DNA from: Mixophyes australis
Taxonomy: Eukaryota > Chordata > Amphibia > Anura > Limnodynastidae
Direction of reading: 5' to 3'
DNA length: 64,000 nt
NCBI GenBank assembly: GCA_036250195.1
Contig: JAVHZZ010000008.1
Coordinates: 16,683,434 to 16,747,433, forward strand
Part shown: in pieces, positions 36,059-46,741 of the stretch
Position numbering within the stretch: the stretch's first letter is position 1
Layout of the letters: the number at the start of each line of letters is the position of its first letter
Made by a program: the position numbers and the translations under genes
The notes under the pieces: generated by a model
What the model saw: the letters and a program-made list of their open reading frames with translations, nothing else
Databases searched by the model: none
What the model was told of the DNA's origin: nothing

Positions 36059-37055
36059 GGTGATGTAAGGCGCTTGACAAACAGATGACGTGACTTGAAG
36101 GATTGAAAACTGCTCACATTTTCTTGTGCAACAGTGGCTCCAGGTTCGAAGTCATTCACATGTCAGGCTAACAAGATTGTGAGCACTGGTGCTTCATCTC
36201 AAAACAGGATAAGTCTAAATCCCGAGAGCCTTCATTCCTCCGCCTTTTGTATATTCCCGTTTCCTTCCTCTTGTTTCAACTTTTGGAAAATCCTGTAAAA
36301 TCGGATCAGAATGCTAAAATCTGCCGCCTGTCCTGCACCGTTTTGGACAATATCTGTCTTCTGTGCAGCCGACTCGTCTGATCGGAGACTCTTTTGTCTT
36401 TTCTGTTCCGACTTCAAACCAGTTCCCCACCGGAAAAGGAAAGTAAAAAAAAAAATTCTTGTGGGAAGATACAATCCAGCAAAATGGCAAACAAGCGTCC
36501 GCAGGAAAATAGTTTTATATAAAGCTTCATGGACACGGCTGACATGTTTATCCCCCCAGTCGCGGTGCTCGTCAGACACGTGCTTCATCTAAAATTCAGG
36601 TTGTTGGGTTTTCACATTTAATTTTAATTTTTTAGTTGCAGATGTCTTTGCTGTTAGTACAGTGCTGGGTATTTGGACGTATTGGAATGCGTTCTGTTTG
36701 TTACATAAGAACCGTCTAATAGATGCAGCTGGAACATGCCTCCGAGTCTGCCTGTGGTATCCAAAGATATTAGCATATTTAACATGCTGCTCAGCAGGGC
36801 ACTAAGATATAACAGTTGTAATTGACTTACAGAATCTCTCCCATTTCCTTCTCCCTCAGACTGTGTTGCGGAGATGTCTTATTAGTGCCCGATCACCAAT
36901 ACGTGATCCAGAGAAGGTATAAATCATTAATAAATTCTGCATTAGCATAATGCAGTTTAAAGGCCACAAGCGGGAAGTGCGGGAGCGACCACTTATCCCT
37001 AAGTTATGCGAGCGCACATGAGACCGGCAACCATTTGTTGTTGTTGTTTTTATGA

Positions 37056-37077
37056 GGGGGGGGGGGGGGGGGGGGGG
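37056..37077 (+). repeat. G22 homopolymer
   Basis: Twenty-two consecutive G on the plus strand following a TTG repeat. It is a potential quadruplex and likely sequencing-length uncertainty. Confidence 0.9.
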
Positions 37078-37397
37078 TCCAGTTTTGGGAATGTCATGTT
37101 AATAAATGACTGTCAGACAGATCCTGAGATCTGTGACTCCTATATAAGAGACCCCTTCACTGGATTTTATGAGATATTTTCCTCAACTATTGGACATAAT
37201 TTATTGTACGAGAATAAAATATAAAGCAGAATAAGTTTTATACTGCGCTATCATGGGTCAGGGTAAATATGTACCCTGTCGGAACAGGCTTCATTTAAAC
37301 TGGATTACGTTACCATATTATAGAATAAAGAAAAGAAAAAAATATATAATATATATATATATATATAATATATTTTTTTTTGGGGGGGAGGGGGGAT

Positions 37398-37495
37398 TTG
37401 GATTGTAAACTCCATTAGGGCAGGGACTGATGTGAATGACAAATATTCTCTGTGCTGCGTTGTGTACTTTGTGGCACAATTTTAAGCAAATACAA
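37398..37495 (+). mobile_element. SINE tail fragment, plus orientation
   Basis: GATTGTAAACTCCATTAGGG followed by CAGGGACTGATGTGAATGAC and TTCTCTGTGCTGCG matches, in the other orientation, the 3' portion of the SINE at 44719-45017 (its GACTGTAAGCTCCAAAAGGG, CAGGGACTGATGTGAG and TTCTCTGTACAGCG). The tRNA-like head is missing, as expected for a 5'-truncated copy. Confidence 0.7.
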
Positions 37496-37583
37496 TTTTA
37501 TATAAAAACTTTGTATTTTAATTGGGAGTACTTGTTAATTGCATTTGGTTACTATTAAAGGACATGCATCCTAAATACACCAA

Positions 37584-37759
37584 GGGCTAGATTTACTAAA
37601 CTGCGGGTTTGGAAAAGTGGAGATGTTGCCTATAGCAACCAATCAGATTCTAGCTTTCATTTATTTAGTGCATTCTACAAAATGGCAGCTAGAATCTGAT
37701 TGGTTGCTATAGGCAACATCTCCACTTTTCCAAACCCGCAGTTTAGTAAATATACCCCC
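37584..37759. mobile_element. Fold-back miniature element, AATCAGATTCTAGCT family, copy 4
   Basis: The best preserved copy is a 176-bp palindrome starting GGGCTAGATTTACTAAACTG and ending CAGTTTAGTAAATATACCCCC. Both arms contain GGAAAAGTGGAGATGTTGCC and GCAACCAATCAGATTCTAGC or their complements. The high match between arms suggests the most recent insertion of the four copies. Confidence 0.92.
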
Positions 37760-37786
37760 AAGTGTTTTAGCCTCTGGTGGTGTTGA

Positions 37787-37863
37787 TGATGATGATGATA
37801 ATAATAATAATAATAATTATTAATTAATTATATCCCCATCCATCTCATTGCTAATGCTTGATA

Positions 37864-37939
<76 letters not shown>
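37787..37939. repeat. (GAT)n/(AAT)n and (AT)n microsatellites
   Basis: GATGATGATGATAATAATAATAAT at about 37787-37818 is followed, after a short unique stretch, by about 36 AT repeats from 37867 to 37939. They sit immediately beside fold-back copy 4. Confidence 0.93.
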
Positions 37940-37943
<4 letters not shown>

Positions 37944-39532
37944 TTTATTTGACAATGTTGACATTATTATATTTCTAACTTTATTTTACATATAACTTCT
38001 GGGGAATCCAGAGCACAGACACGGGTAGAACATAAAACTCTATATAGATAGCGCTCTGGTCGGAATCCATGCGTAACCCTCCAAAAAAAATGTAAACAAA
38101 TGATATACGGTGATATGTAGCGTGAAACACTTTCTCAGGTGCTGTATGCAATCCACTTATAGATTAATTATTGACCGGTGATGCTTTAGACGCCTCTCCT
38201 GCTTGTTTGGTTTCCAGTTGAATTGAGAGGGCTGCAGCAGCTGAATCAATAGATGGGTCACAGAAGTGAATATAGATTGTACCCATGTGACCAATGTATG
38301 TAGAAGGTGTTAATGTGTATAGTAGAGTGAAGACACGTATAAATGTCTCCTCCCAGACTGCTAACATGAAACATATGTGCTGTTTATCATGTTTTCAGTG
38401 GTTCCTCCTTAGATTATCACCACTGACTTTTTTTTTAAAGAAATCTGTTTTTAATTATGTTGTCTATATCACTCTATATTAAAGCTGTCTACACGTCCTC
38501 TGCATGTTTTTTACATGATCCCATTTTCCTCTTAAGCTGTTCATCACCTGAGCCTGGACTGTCCATTAGTTTTCTTTGTTTTGTGTTTTTATTAAATCTA
38601 TTTCTACTGCATCTTTTATATGTACGTAAATATTGGTTATTTGTTCTTCTTCTGAGCAGTTAAAAGTTTGTTAAAAGCAGCCATTTTGCGGGCTGAACCA
38701 AGATTTTCATGACCGCAGCCCATCCATTCGCTAGAAAGCTGTGCCGTCACCGAGTCGGCCATTTTGTTTGCTGGCGAAGGTGGCGGTCTATGAATTCGCT
38801 AGGGACCAGTGACGTCGCTGAGGCGCAGGACAATTTTGAGGGTTGTGCAACCTTTCCGTTCGCTCATGCCTCTGTGATGTCGCTGGTGAATTCATCATCC
38901 AAATTCTTAGAAGTATTGGTCCAGCCCCCAAAATGGCTATAGACAAGTACACTTTTACTTTAAAGTTATCATTTGAGACTCTTCTATGATTCATGATATC
39001 TGTCTGGGTTGTTTGATCTATAAACAGAAGCTGGAACATTATATGGGTATAATATGATACATGTGAACATTCTATTTTCAGTAAGGCTGAAAATGCTTTC
39101 GCATATTACAGGCAGAACTGTTAAAGAGAAGGCTGTCAGGTACTAAGATGGCTTCCAGTAACTTATTGGTCTGCCTCTGATATGCTGGTGCAATGCATTG
39201 ATGCATTACCCGGCTTTTTGTATGTCAGCATTATAGGATCTTTTGATAGGTCTTTTACTCAACAAGGATTCTTATGATAAGATCTCTCTGTTGAAAAGAC
39301 TTGACTATGAATGCGTATTGCAGTCTCCGTGTTACATCTGGGTTTTTTTGATGTTGGAATTTGCTGTATGTATTATTTTTATGAGTGTAAGTGATATTGT
39401 GTGTGGTGGTTTTTTTGTGGTTTTATTTTTTTTTTAGTCAAGGATTGACACGGCAGATATTTTCAAAGGATTATACCGAATATTAAAACACTTTTTTTTT
39501 CTGCTCTATAAATCTAGATAGACACATGATCA

Positions 39533-39802
39533 GGGCCTCATTAATAGTGAATCCAGTTAAGGGGTGCAAATTTGCACCTGGACAAAGAGGTGCAAATACA
39601 ATTTATTTTGCATGAAGAGACAATGCTGCTGCTTTTGCCTGCGGCACACATACCGGGCAGCTTTATTTTTACACTGCAATTTAGAGTTCAGCTAGGATGC
39701 ATCTCGTACTCCAGTTGTAAAATTTGCAACATAATATGGCTTTATCAAGGTGCAAATCGGTCCCCAAGTGTTACGTCCAGCAGTCACTGTGAGGAGCACT
39801 AA
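39533..39802. mobile_element. Diverged relative of the GGGCCTGATTCATTAA fold-back element
   Basis: The block starts GGGCCTCATTAATAGTGAAT, contains AAGGGGTGCAAATTTGCACC, ACTGCAATTTAGAGTT and ATATGGCTTTATCAAGGTGC, and ends near CACTAATGAAC. The order and wording parallel the better copy at 53281-53617 (GGGGTGCAAATTAG, ACTGAAATTTAAAGTT, ACATGGTTTTGTCC). The arms no longer pair well. The boundaries are approximate. Confidence 0.5.
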
Positions 39803-40867
39803 TGAACATTTTAATCTTGAGTGTAAGAGTTCTGGATAATAAATACATATTTTATATTCAGTACATCATTGACGTATGTAGCTGAGCAGAAAACCTAATT
39901 TCTCTGCTTATGTTCATTTACTGGCGTTATTAGATATCTACCACGCTGCATATTTGTCTAAGGAGCAGTTAAACGTCAACCACCGATTTCAGTAGAACTA
40001 ATTCTTTAGTGGCTGTAGTGTCATGCTATAAGTAGGTTGTGCCTGGCTTCTTACCGAGCAAGAACACTTTTTTTTTTTTTTTTTTTGCGCATTGTTATAA
40101 AAGTTTTAATGCTGTTTGTTTGACTAAAATGCCCCTTTAAGTTAATCCCTTGTTTTGCCCAGGCTGCAGTGTGATCAGCTGTGACTCCATTTTCTTTTCC
40201 CGTGACTCACCTGAGGTTTTTATACCCCGGTCCCTTGTATTGTACTGTGTGACCGTCTGAACTTTTAGGGAACTGGCTTCGCTGTGTCATGTTTGAAGTT
40301 TCTTTGGAATGTGCAGAATTTCTTTCAGGCATTTAGATTTATTTAAACATTACTCTTCCTATTGTCTAACAAAAAGTTGTCTAATGTGTGAATGTAGCAT
40401 TACGCTGTGACTGGAATATCCTGTTTTACCAAATATTAACATTTTTGTGCAATGACTCGAGACGGTTACCAGGGCACTTAGAGTGTACTAGTTGTGTCTA
40501 TATACAAAGTGGAGGCAGCCTTAACTGTTCAATTAACATGTAAGTGCTGACTGGGTTACAGGGACTGTGTGTGGGGTACTAGGTTGTGTATGGAAATACC
40601 TGTTTGGACCGTCGCCTCTGCGATGTCAGCGGTTCCTATTGATTTCATAGGCTGCCTTTTGTATCAACATTGGCTAAGAAAACAAAATGGCTGCCACCAC
40701 CTTGTGCTTCTGTGTTGTCAGCATCATCCTAATGTATATATTGGTTCAGCTGACAATATGGCTGCTTCCACTGCCTCTTGACATCGTAAAATTAGTATTA
40801 GGACAGTATTCTCCTCTCCCATCCCCCTTTCTTGTCTCATTGAGTAACTATTGTTAATTTCTTTCAG

Positions 40868-41042
40868 GTATGAAGATGAACGAGGTTTACCGCTCTCCTC
40901 AGTGAAGTTTGCGTTTGTTTTAACTGGATTCATTAAGGAATACAAAGAAATCATTACGAGGGATCAATAATGGTGGCTCCTGGCAGCAGAATGCAAACCC
41001 ATTGGTTGTTCCTTCTTATCGCCATCTTGCAGTGTACAGAAG
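40868..41042 (+). other. Candidate exon 2 with translation start and splice donor
   Basis: The acceptor is TTGTTAATTTCTTTCAG at 40851-40867, preceded by CTCCTCTCCC and CCCCCTTTCTTGTCTC pyrimidine tracts. The donor is AAG|GTGAGC at 41042/41043. Of the 175 bases, 102 are leader and 73 are coding. The leader holds its own short ORF, ATG at 40870 with 11 codons ending TGA at 40905, out of frame with the main start. If joined to exon 1 at 14460, the mRNA leader would be about 700 bases. The exon is immediately followed by a microsatellite-rich intron with a Helitron fragment. Confidence 0.65.
40970..41042 (+). CDS. Signal-peptide start of an unidentified secreted or membrane protein (partial, first coding exon)
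   Basis: ATG at 40970 has A at -3 and G at +4, a strong start context. It encodes 24 codons plus one base before the donor, a phase-1 junction. Residues 1-11 are polar with one Arg (R7) and a second Met at 8. Residues 12-20, WLFLLIAIL, form the hydrophobic core, and QCTEG follows with a possible signal-peptidase site near Cys22-Gly25. Phase-1 introns right after a signal peptide are typical of modular extracellular proteins with immunoglobulin, fibronectin or EGF-type domains, so a receptor or adhesion protein is a reasonable inference. The mature protein is beyond the window and I do not recognise the gene. The frame continues past the donor to 41389 only through microsatellite sequence, which is not coding. 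Confidence 0.6.
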
Positions 41043-41142
41043 GTGAGCGTCTTTATTCCTATATGACAGGCTTGGCAGGTAATGGTTGTAGTTGTTGTGT
41101 GATGCATAATTTATGTAGGCTGCTCCCTGCAGCTCCTCACGT

Positions 41143-41264
41143 GTGTGTGTGTGTATGTATAAATAATATATTATATTACACATATATATATACACACACA
41201 CATATACGTGTGTGTGTATGTGTATGTGTGTGTGTGTGTGTGTATATATATGTGTGTGTGTGTA

Positions 41265-41320
<56 letters not shown>
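41143..41320. repeat. Compound (TG)n/(TA)n/(CA)n microsatellite
   Basis: GTGTGTGTGTATGTATAAAT, then a TATA and CACACA part, a TGTG stretch, and a final AT run of about 23 repeats ending at 41320. It borders the left side of the Helitron-like block, with a second microsatellite on the right side at 41931. Microsatellites at both ends are common for Helentron-type elements, but this may be coincidence. Confidence 0.92.
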
Positions 41321-41327
<7 letters not shown>

Positions 41328-41930
41328 CGTGCCTAGCGGAGTGTGTGTGTGGGAAAAACTATTTTCTCAGAAAGGGCTCATCCAATTGACCTGAAACTTG
41401 GTATACTGACATTATTTGACAAAAAAATTATAATAGTGAAGTCAGTTAACTTCCATCATCCCCCCCTTCCCCCCGTGGGAGGGGTAGTAAAGGCTAAATT
41501 TACCAGTTGAGGGCTCAAACTCTTGACCGTGTGGGTATTTATTTACCAGAGCCTGTGTTTGGTCGTGGACAATTGTATGTCGCATTTTCGCGAGTACGGA
41601 GAAGCAGTGATGTGAAAGTGCAGGTTATGAATACTGCCCTTCAAGGAAGACTGATTGAGCACAGCGATATGGTGTTTAGCAGAAACGTTGTGTATCGAGA
41701 GGTTTTAGAACAGTAAGACGATGGAGATTAAGGATGAGGTGATGGAGAAGAATGATGAGGTGGTGACATGTGGACAAAACCACGTTAAAAAGGGGCGCTT
41801 ACGTCGGGAAGTAACGCTCTTCCCCTGAGGAGGCCTGGGCTAGCCCCAAATGCATGACAAGAACCTTTTTAACACCTTAAGTAGCTTGATTTGACTAGAA
41901 TGAATGAGTATCATGCACAGGTTAACTTGT
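41321..41930 (+). mobile_element. Helitron-type element, internally deleted remnant
   Basis: A 610-bp block differs from its surroundings. It opens with noncoding DNA (CCTGAAACTTGGTATACTGA at about 41388), joins at about 41505 to the coding end of a Helitron helicase (41507-41716), and continues with a noncoding tail. That tail includes CCCCTGAGGAGGCCTGGGCT at about 41823 and ACACCTTAAGTAGCTTGATT at about 41873. The rep nuclease and most of the helicase are absent, so it cannot move itself. The C-rich stretch at about 41460-41475 sits near the presumed deletion join. The ends are inferred from the flanking microsatellites. Confidence 0.65.
41507..41716 (+). pseudogene. Helitron helicase C-terminal fragment (Pif1-type)
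   Basis: Sixty-nine codons end at a natural stop. Residues 4-18, QTLDRVGIYLPEPVF, and 21-31, GQLYVAFSRVR, are the signature end of Pif1-like helicases in Helitrons, where the QxQTxD and the 'GQLYVAxSRxR' motif VI (arginine finger) sit close to the C-terminus. The following VMNTALQGRLIEHSDMVFSR also fits the usual tail. The frame begins at a TTG with no upstream helicase motifs (Walker A and B absent), so only the last few percent of the protein remains. Despite this it has no internal stop or frameshift, suggesting a young remnant. Confidence 0.88.
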
Positions 41931-42007
41931 ATGTATGTATGTATGTATATATATATGTGTATGTATGTATATATGTGTATATGTATATATGTGTATATGT
42001 ATATATA
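41931..42007. repeat. (GTAT)n/(AT)n microsatellite
   Basis: GTATGTATGTATGTATATAT with interspersed GTGTATATGTATATAT steps, directly after the Helitron-type tail. Confidence 0.93.
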
Positions 42008-42507
42008 CCCTGCATATTCCCCTAAAGGCACCTATTCCTCACGTTGTTATTGGTAAATATTCACATGCTGTGTTTTCGGTGAAATAACCACATGACCTTT
42101 GCGGGGTCTACCTCCGTAGCGCCTCTACCGGTATTTTTAAGAGTCTGAACTCCCTATTAGTCTCCTGCATTTCCTGCTAGTGGCTGTTGGGACATAACTT
42201 TAGCCCCAGATCTAGCCACAGGAGTTGCAAAATGACTACTACGGTCTAACTTTTTTTTTTTTTTTTTTAAGATCAATCGCTGTCCTTTCTCCTTATATGT
42301 GTCTGCTGAGTAATATATTATTTTCCCACCTGGTTTAAGATTTTAACTAATGTCTGACAGGAATAAAATACTTAAGCAGAAGTAAGTGATCGCTCAAACT
42401 GTAAGCGCATTAGCTGCAGAACAGCCTTCTTAAGATCCCATTTCGGACCCTACTGTTTAATTCTTATGGCAAACTATTAGCTGTCAAGTGCAACAGTCAA
42501 AAAATTT

Positions 42508-42605
42508 AGATTGTAAGCTCCACTGGAGAGACAGACTGGGCCTGTAAAGTTACCACTGCTACATAACCATCTGTTTAATAATGCTGGAAAACTATCTCTG
42601 CAACG
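42508..42605 (+). mobile_element. Possible SINE tail fragment, diverged
   Basis: GATTGTAAGCTCCACTGGAG followed by ACAGACTGGGCCTG resembles the start of the tail seen in the other SINE copies, but the similarity fades after about 40 bases. A still weaker trace, GATTGGAAGCTCCTGTGGTA, is at about 60883. Confidence 0.35.
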
Positions 42606-44718
42606 CAAGTCCCCTGAGCGACATACATTATTATTATGTAGCTGTTCAATCCTTCTAATACATTAAAAGCGGCGTCGGTGACCTAAACGTTGCTCATTGG
42701 GTGGTTCCCCCTGTTTGTGGATTATGCTAGTGAGAATTAAAGCAAAGTATTGTCTTTGTATCACTGCCGTGCAATAGTCATGGAGGTAGAGTTTGCTTCT
42801 ATGCAAGGTTTGTTTGTGTTAATTGTCATAATCTTTTAATGTATTGGTCACACAATATTTGTGGGGGACATGTAAGTGTTGATAGTGTCACAAAATCTGT
42901 GTGTGGATTACTAGTTTATTGTCTGACAGAAATCACTTTTATTTCCAAGCAATAGATTTTCTCTTGCGTTTAGTGGGAATCTTCGTTTAAATTTGGAGGA
43001 TTGGGTTGGTAGCACTATAAAAACCTTCTATACTTTTTTTTTATTTTATTATTTAAGTCTATTAATATGTTAGTTTGACAGTTTTTGTTTCTTTTGCTAC
43101 TGGAAAGTGATGTGAAGTGCAGTCACAATGTCATTTTGTACGGATAATGTCTCCTTTTGTTGAATTCACACCAGGCTGAGGGGCAGGCTTTGAGATTTCC
43201 ACATGAGGTAAATTAGGTTTTAGTTTTGTGTCTTTTAATCATCTTTTAGCCTTTTCTTCCTACTTCACTCTTTTGTCCTTTTTGAGCATAGTGTTTAATA
43301 ACAGCTTGAAAATAAAGGATTAGGGATCCCTATTAACAACGGAACTACTGTTTTCACACAAGCGTTCATAGTGAACGTAGGGCGGACAATAGGCACTTTT
43401 CTTTCTTTTTTTTTTGTAGCCGTGATCCAGCCTCAGTGTGCCCTGAGCCTATCGCTAGGTCCTAGTCGGTCGATGGGCTTTCAGTATTGCGAATATAGGT
43501 TCAGCTCGCAAAATGGCTGCCTCCCCTCTGTGTACTTGTAATACCAAACAAGGGCTCTTCTATCAGAGTTTGTAGATAATGTAATATATTTAACATATAT
43601 AATCTTGCCTCTGCAGTTCATGTTTAATGAAGATACCAAAATACACTCAGTTTTTAAACATTGTTTTACTGCATAGAAATATATTTGGTTGGATATTAGC
43701 ATTTATTTGTTGTAACCAATAGCAAATCAGATATTCAAACAGATGATTTGATTGGTTGATGTGGGTTAGAGGACATTGACGCACATTACTCCATGTTTTT
43801 ATTCACTAAACCTTGTAGTAACTTCTGTTCTGCATTAGGTTCTGTTTTCTTCACAAATAAAGCCACATTTTTCAAATTTGGAAATAATTAAGTCTTTTAG
43901 ACACTTAATACCATCATTTTATTAGCCGCTATCTTGTGGTTATATGTAAGTTGTAAAATACTAAATAGCGCATTTTGTAGTGTGGTTTTTAACTCTGATT
44001 AACACAATTTGTTGCAGAGTCCCCCGTAAACAGTTTGAAAATGAAACTCTGGTGTGGCAGGAAAAATAAATCGTATTAAAGACACATATTCAAGGGCAGC
44101 GAACGCACAACTTTGTTTTTATCAAATAGATGATTTGAGAGGTGGAGGTCAGCCACGCGTTCATCCGCTTTTCTCCAGTAAAACTGTTTATTTCTCAGTA
44201 ATCGGCGTTGCAATGCCACCGAAAAGGGTACAGTGCGATTCAGCTGCATTAACTGTAGAGGGTGTCTGAGAGCCAATTAACCTTCAGCAAATAGTGTGCG
44301 AGTTTGATCGTTCACGGGAAAAAGCAGATTTCTCATTCAACAACACAAAATTGTTTATTTTTTAAATTGTATGTAAACAAAATTGTGTGGAAATGGAGAT
44401 TGCGGGTTACAGGCGTTGCAACTACAGTGAAGATTATTGGCTCCACAAGCAGAGGCGGGGGCAAGCGTGACCATAGTGGACTTGCGCTGGGTCAATGGGC
44501 CACGTGCATTTTGTTCCTATTAAAATAGGCTGCTAGGTCCAGTTTTGCCCCCTGGACTAAAATTTGCCAGCCCTTCCCTGTCCAAGAGTTTTTGACAGAG
44601 GGCTTGTTTTCAGCCGTTGGATAGGGGTTATAACAACAAAATGGGCATTAAGTTTTGTTGTCTAAGAAGTGCTAAGTAGATCAAGGCTAATTTCTCCAAC
44701 GTGCTACATGTGCGCTTA

Positions 44719-45017
44719 TCATTATCAGCTATTTATATAGCCCCACTAAACGCTGTACAGAGAACTCACATCAGTCCCTGCCCTTTTGGAGCTTACAGTC
44801 TAAATTCCCTACCACTCAGACTTGGGTCAATTTGATAGCAACCAATTAACCTACTAGCATCTTTTTTGTTTTTTGGGGGGTATGGGAGGAAACTGGAGCA
44901 CCCAGAGGAAACCCATGAAACACGGGGAGAACATACAAACTTCACACAAATAAGGCCATGGTCGGGGATCGAACCCATGAACCCGTGAAGCAGAAGTGCT
45001 AACCACTGAGCCACCAT
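44719..45017 (-). mobile_element. tRNA-derived SINE, nearly complete
   Basis: Read on the minus strand from 45017, the element starts ATGGTGGCTCAGTGGTTAGC. This contains a polymerase III A-box-like TGGCTCAGTGGTTA (45013-45000) and, about 25 bases on, a B-box-like GGTTCGATCCCC (44975-44964). The body follows with the words TTTCCTCTGGGTGCTCCAGT and GGTTAATTGGTTGCTATCAA, then the tail GACTGTAAGCTCCAAAAGGG and CAGGGACTGATGTGAGTTCT, ending with GCTATATAAATAGCTGATAA. This arrangement is that of a widespread tRNA-type SINE of fishes and amphibians. The 74-codon minus-strand ORF over it (44793-45017) is not a gene. Confidence 0.85.
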
Positions 45018-45064
45018 GTTTTTGGCTCTAAATAACTCCTAATGTTAATATGGTGTAATCAGTT

Positions 45065-45248
<184 letters not shown>

Positions 45249-45856
45249 GTATAATTTTGTGTGTATAAATGATTAGTAAATAATTTCTAGAACGAACAAT
45301 CAGTAAGAGAAGAATCTAAATAATTGCTCTTAAGTGCACAGAAAACTACATAGGAAGGGGAGATATTTATAATTTAGTTTAATTTTGACCTTGTGCTTCA
45401 AATTCCCCCAATAAACCATACTTGGAAACCACCAAGCACTATTTATAACATACACATGCCTAAAATTTTTTATATATATTCAGATTTCCCTTTTAAAATT
45501 TTGCTGTCTTCTGGCAATCTGAGACACTGTAACAGTTTAGCAAAAAAGGGAACAATTAAATCGGCATATTCTGCAAATTCCTATGACAATCCCCATCCCC
45601 CCTCCCATTTTTTATGAAGAGGGCATATGGCGCACCTGCTGATACAGTCTATATGGTAGAAAATATACCATTTATTTTCTGGGAATTCCATTTGTACAGT
45701 GTACCTCGGCCGCCCTGTATTTGTTCAACATTTTAGTTTGTTTGAGTAAAACCTGAAAGTGATCCGTGTTATTTTAATGTTGTAAATCAGGGCTGAGACA
45801 GTTCTCTTTTGAGAGCGTATTAAATATCTAGGTAAAGAATGAATTATTAGAAAAAG

Positions 45857-46023
45857 GGGGGGGGGGGAGGGAGAAACCACGGCACAAGTTTCATATGTGG
45901 ATATTAACATGGCTGGGAGCCACGATGTCCGAGCAGGAGAAGTTCACACACGTTCCTCGCAGCTCGCTCGTGGAGCGGGAGAACCGCGCCAAACACAACA
46001 CCGTAAAAATTAGTAGCACCTAA
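45857..46023 (+). other. GC-rich patch with a 32-codon ORF
   Basis: After an interrupted G run at about 45857-45870, the segment 45905-46005 is strikingly GC- and CpG-rich compared with its neighbours. ATG at 45925 opens 32 codons rich in charged residues (MSEQEKFTHVPRSSLVEREN at the start) to a TAA at 46021. A second frame from ATG at 45909 is also open for 34 codons. No splice sites of quality border it. It may be a small CpG island, a decayed retrocopy or chance. Confidence 0.25.
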
Positions 46024-46741
46024 TATGAATGAAAAAGTGTTAAACTGGAAATAAATGTTATGTTAGAAACGTGAACTTGGATGACTGTTGAAACCATCCC
46101 CTAAAAACGTTGTAATGGAAATAATGTGTATTTTTTATTTTTTTTTGTGTGTCTGCAACAATCTTGCAGCTGTTTGAGAAAATGAAATTAATTCCCCGCT
46201 GTTAATCTTGTATGGTTCTGTATAATTTTTAAGGGATTGCAGGTGTAGGCAAATTACTCATTACTCAGTAATGAACATTTCTTTCCCCTTGCCAGGCAGA
46301 CATCTCATTGCTCTAGATATTTTGCAGCAGTTTTTTATTTTTTTATTATTTCCTCTTCGCTCTGCGAAGCAGAAGAGGTTAATCTTATTTCAGCCCTGTA
46401 CGTCTCGGCTGTAGAGTGTACTGAGTGGCACATGGAGGAATATCCTCCGACAGATCACGCAGTCGGTTGCTTGATAAGCATCGGCCAGTTTCTGTGGCTT
46501 AAAGGGCCTTCGCCGCCTTCGTTCCAGTGGTTAGTATATCTCTAGCTGGGGGCGAGAAAAGCCATTCCTGGAGAATGTAGACTTTTATAACCAGCAGTGG
46601 TAAAGTCAATTCTACCCCTGCCAAAAACAATTCCACTAGAATTCTATCTTCTCTGCTTTTTCCTTTTTTTATTTATAAAAGTAAAACATTAACAGTGGCT
46701 TGACTGTGGTTGCAAAGTGGTTGGTCGTGACTTCGCAAGGA

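Larger units (their letters stand above)
14461..40867 (+). other. Presumed intron 1 (26.4 kb)
   Basis: This stretch runs from the exon 1 donor to the acceptor at 40867 and holds no convincing coding exon. ORFs here are short and follow T-rich or microsatellite sequence. Apart from the repeats listed separately, 15050-18480, 18780-22200, 22350-28500, 28600-29370, 30350-31660, 32830-35300, 36060-37580 and 37945-40860 look like ordinary AT-rich intronic DNA with poly-T tracts, long G or C runs and a few complex, possibly conserved segments. Treating it as one intron assumes the two exons belong to one gene. Confidence 0.5.

Noticed and set aside
38709..38942. 77-codon ORF in a CpG-bearing patch
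   Set aside because: It lies in DNA with repeated TTCGCT words and an AAAATGGC-type repeat style. No motif, start context or splice sites support it.
44054..44276. Possible exon after ACAATTTGTTGCAG near 44018
   Set aside because: The acceptor-like site is weak, the following frames on both strands lack recognised domains and no good donor closes it.
44793..45017. 74-codon minus ORF starting MVAQWLALLLHGF
   Set aside because: It is the tRNA-type SINE read as protein. Such frames appear wherever this SINE occurs.
44964..45017. Functional tRNA gene
   Set aside because: A and B boxes are visible, but there is no cloverleaf or acceptor stem and it continues into a SINE body.
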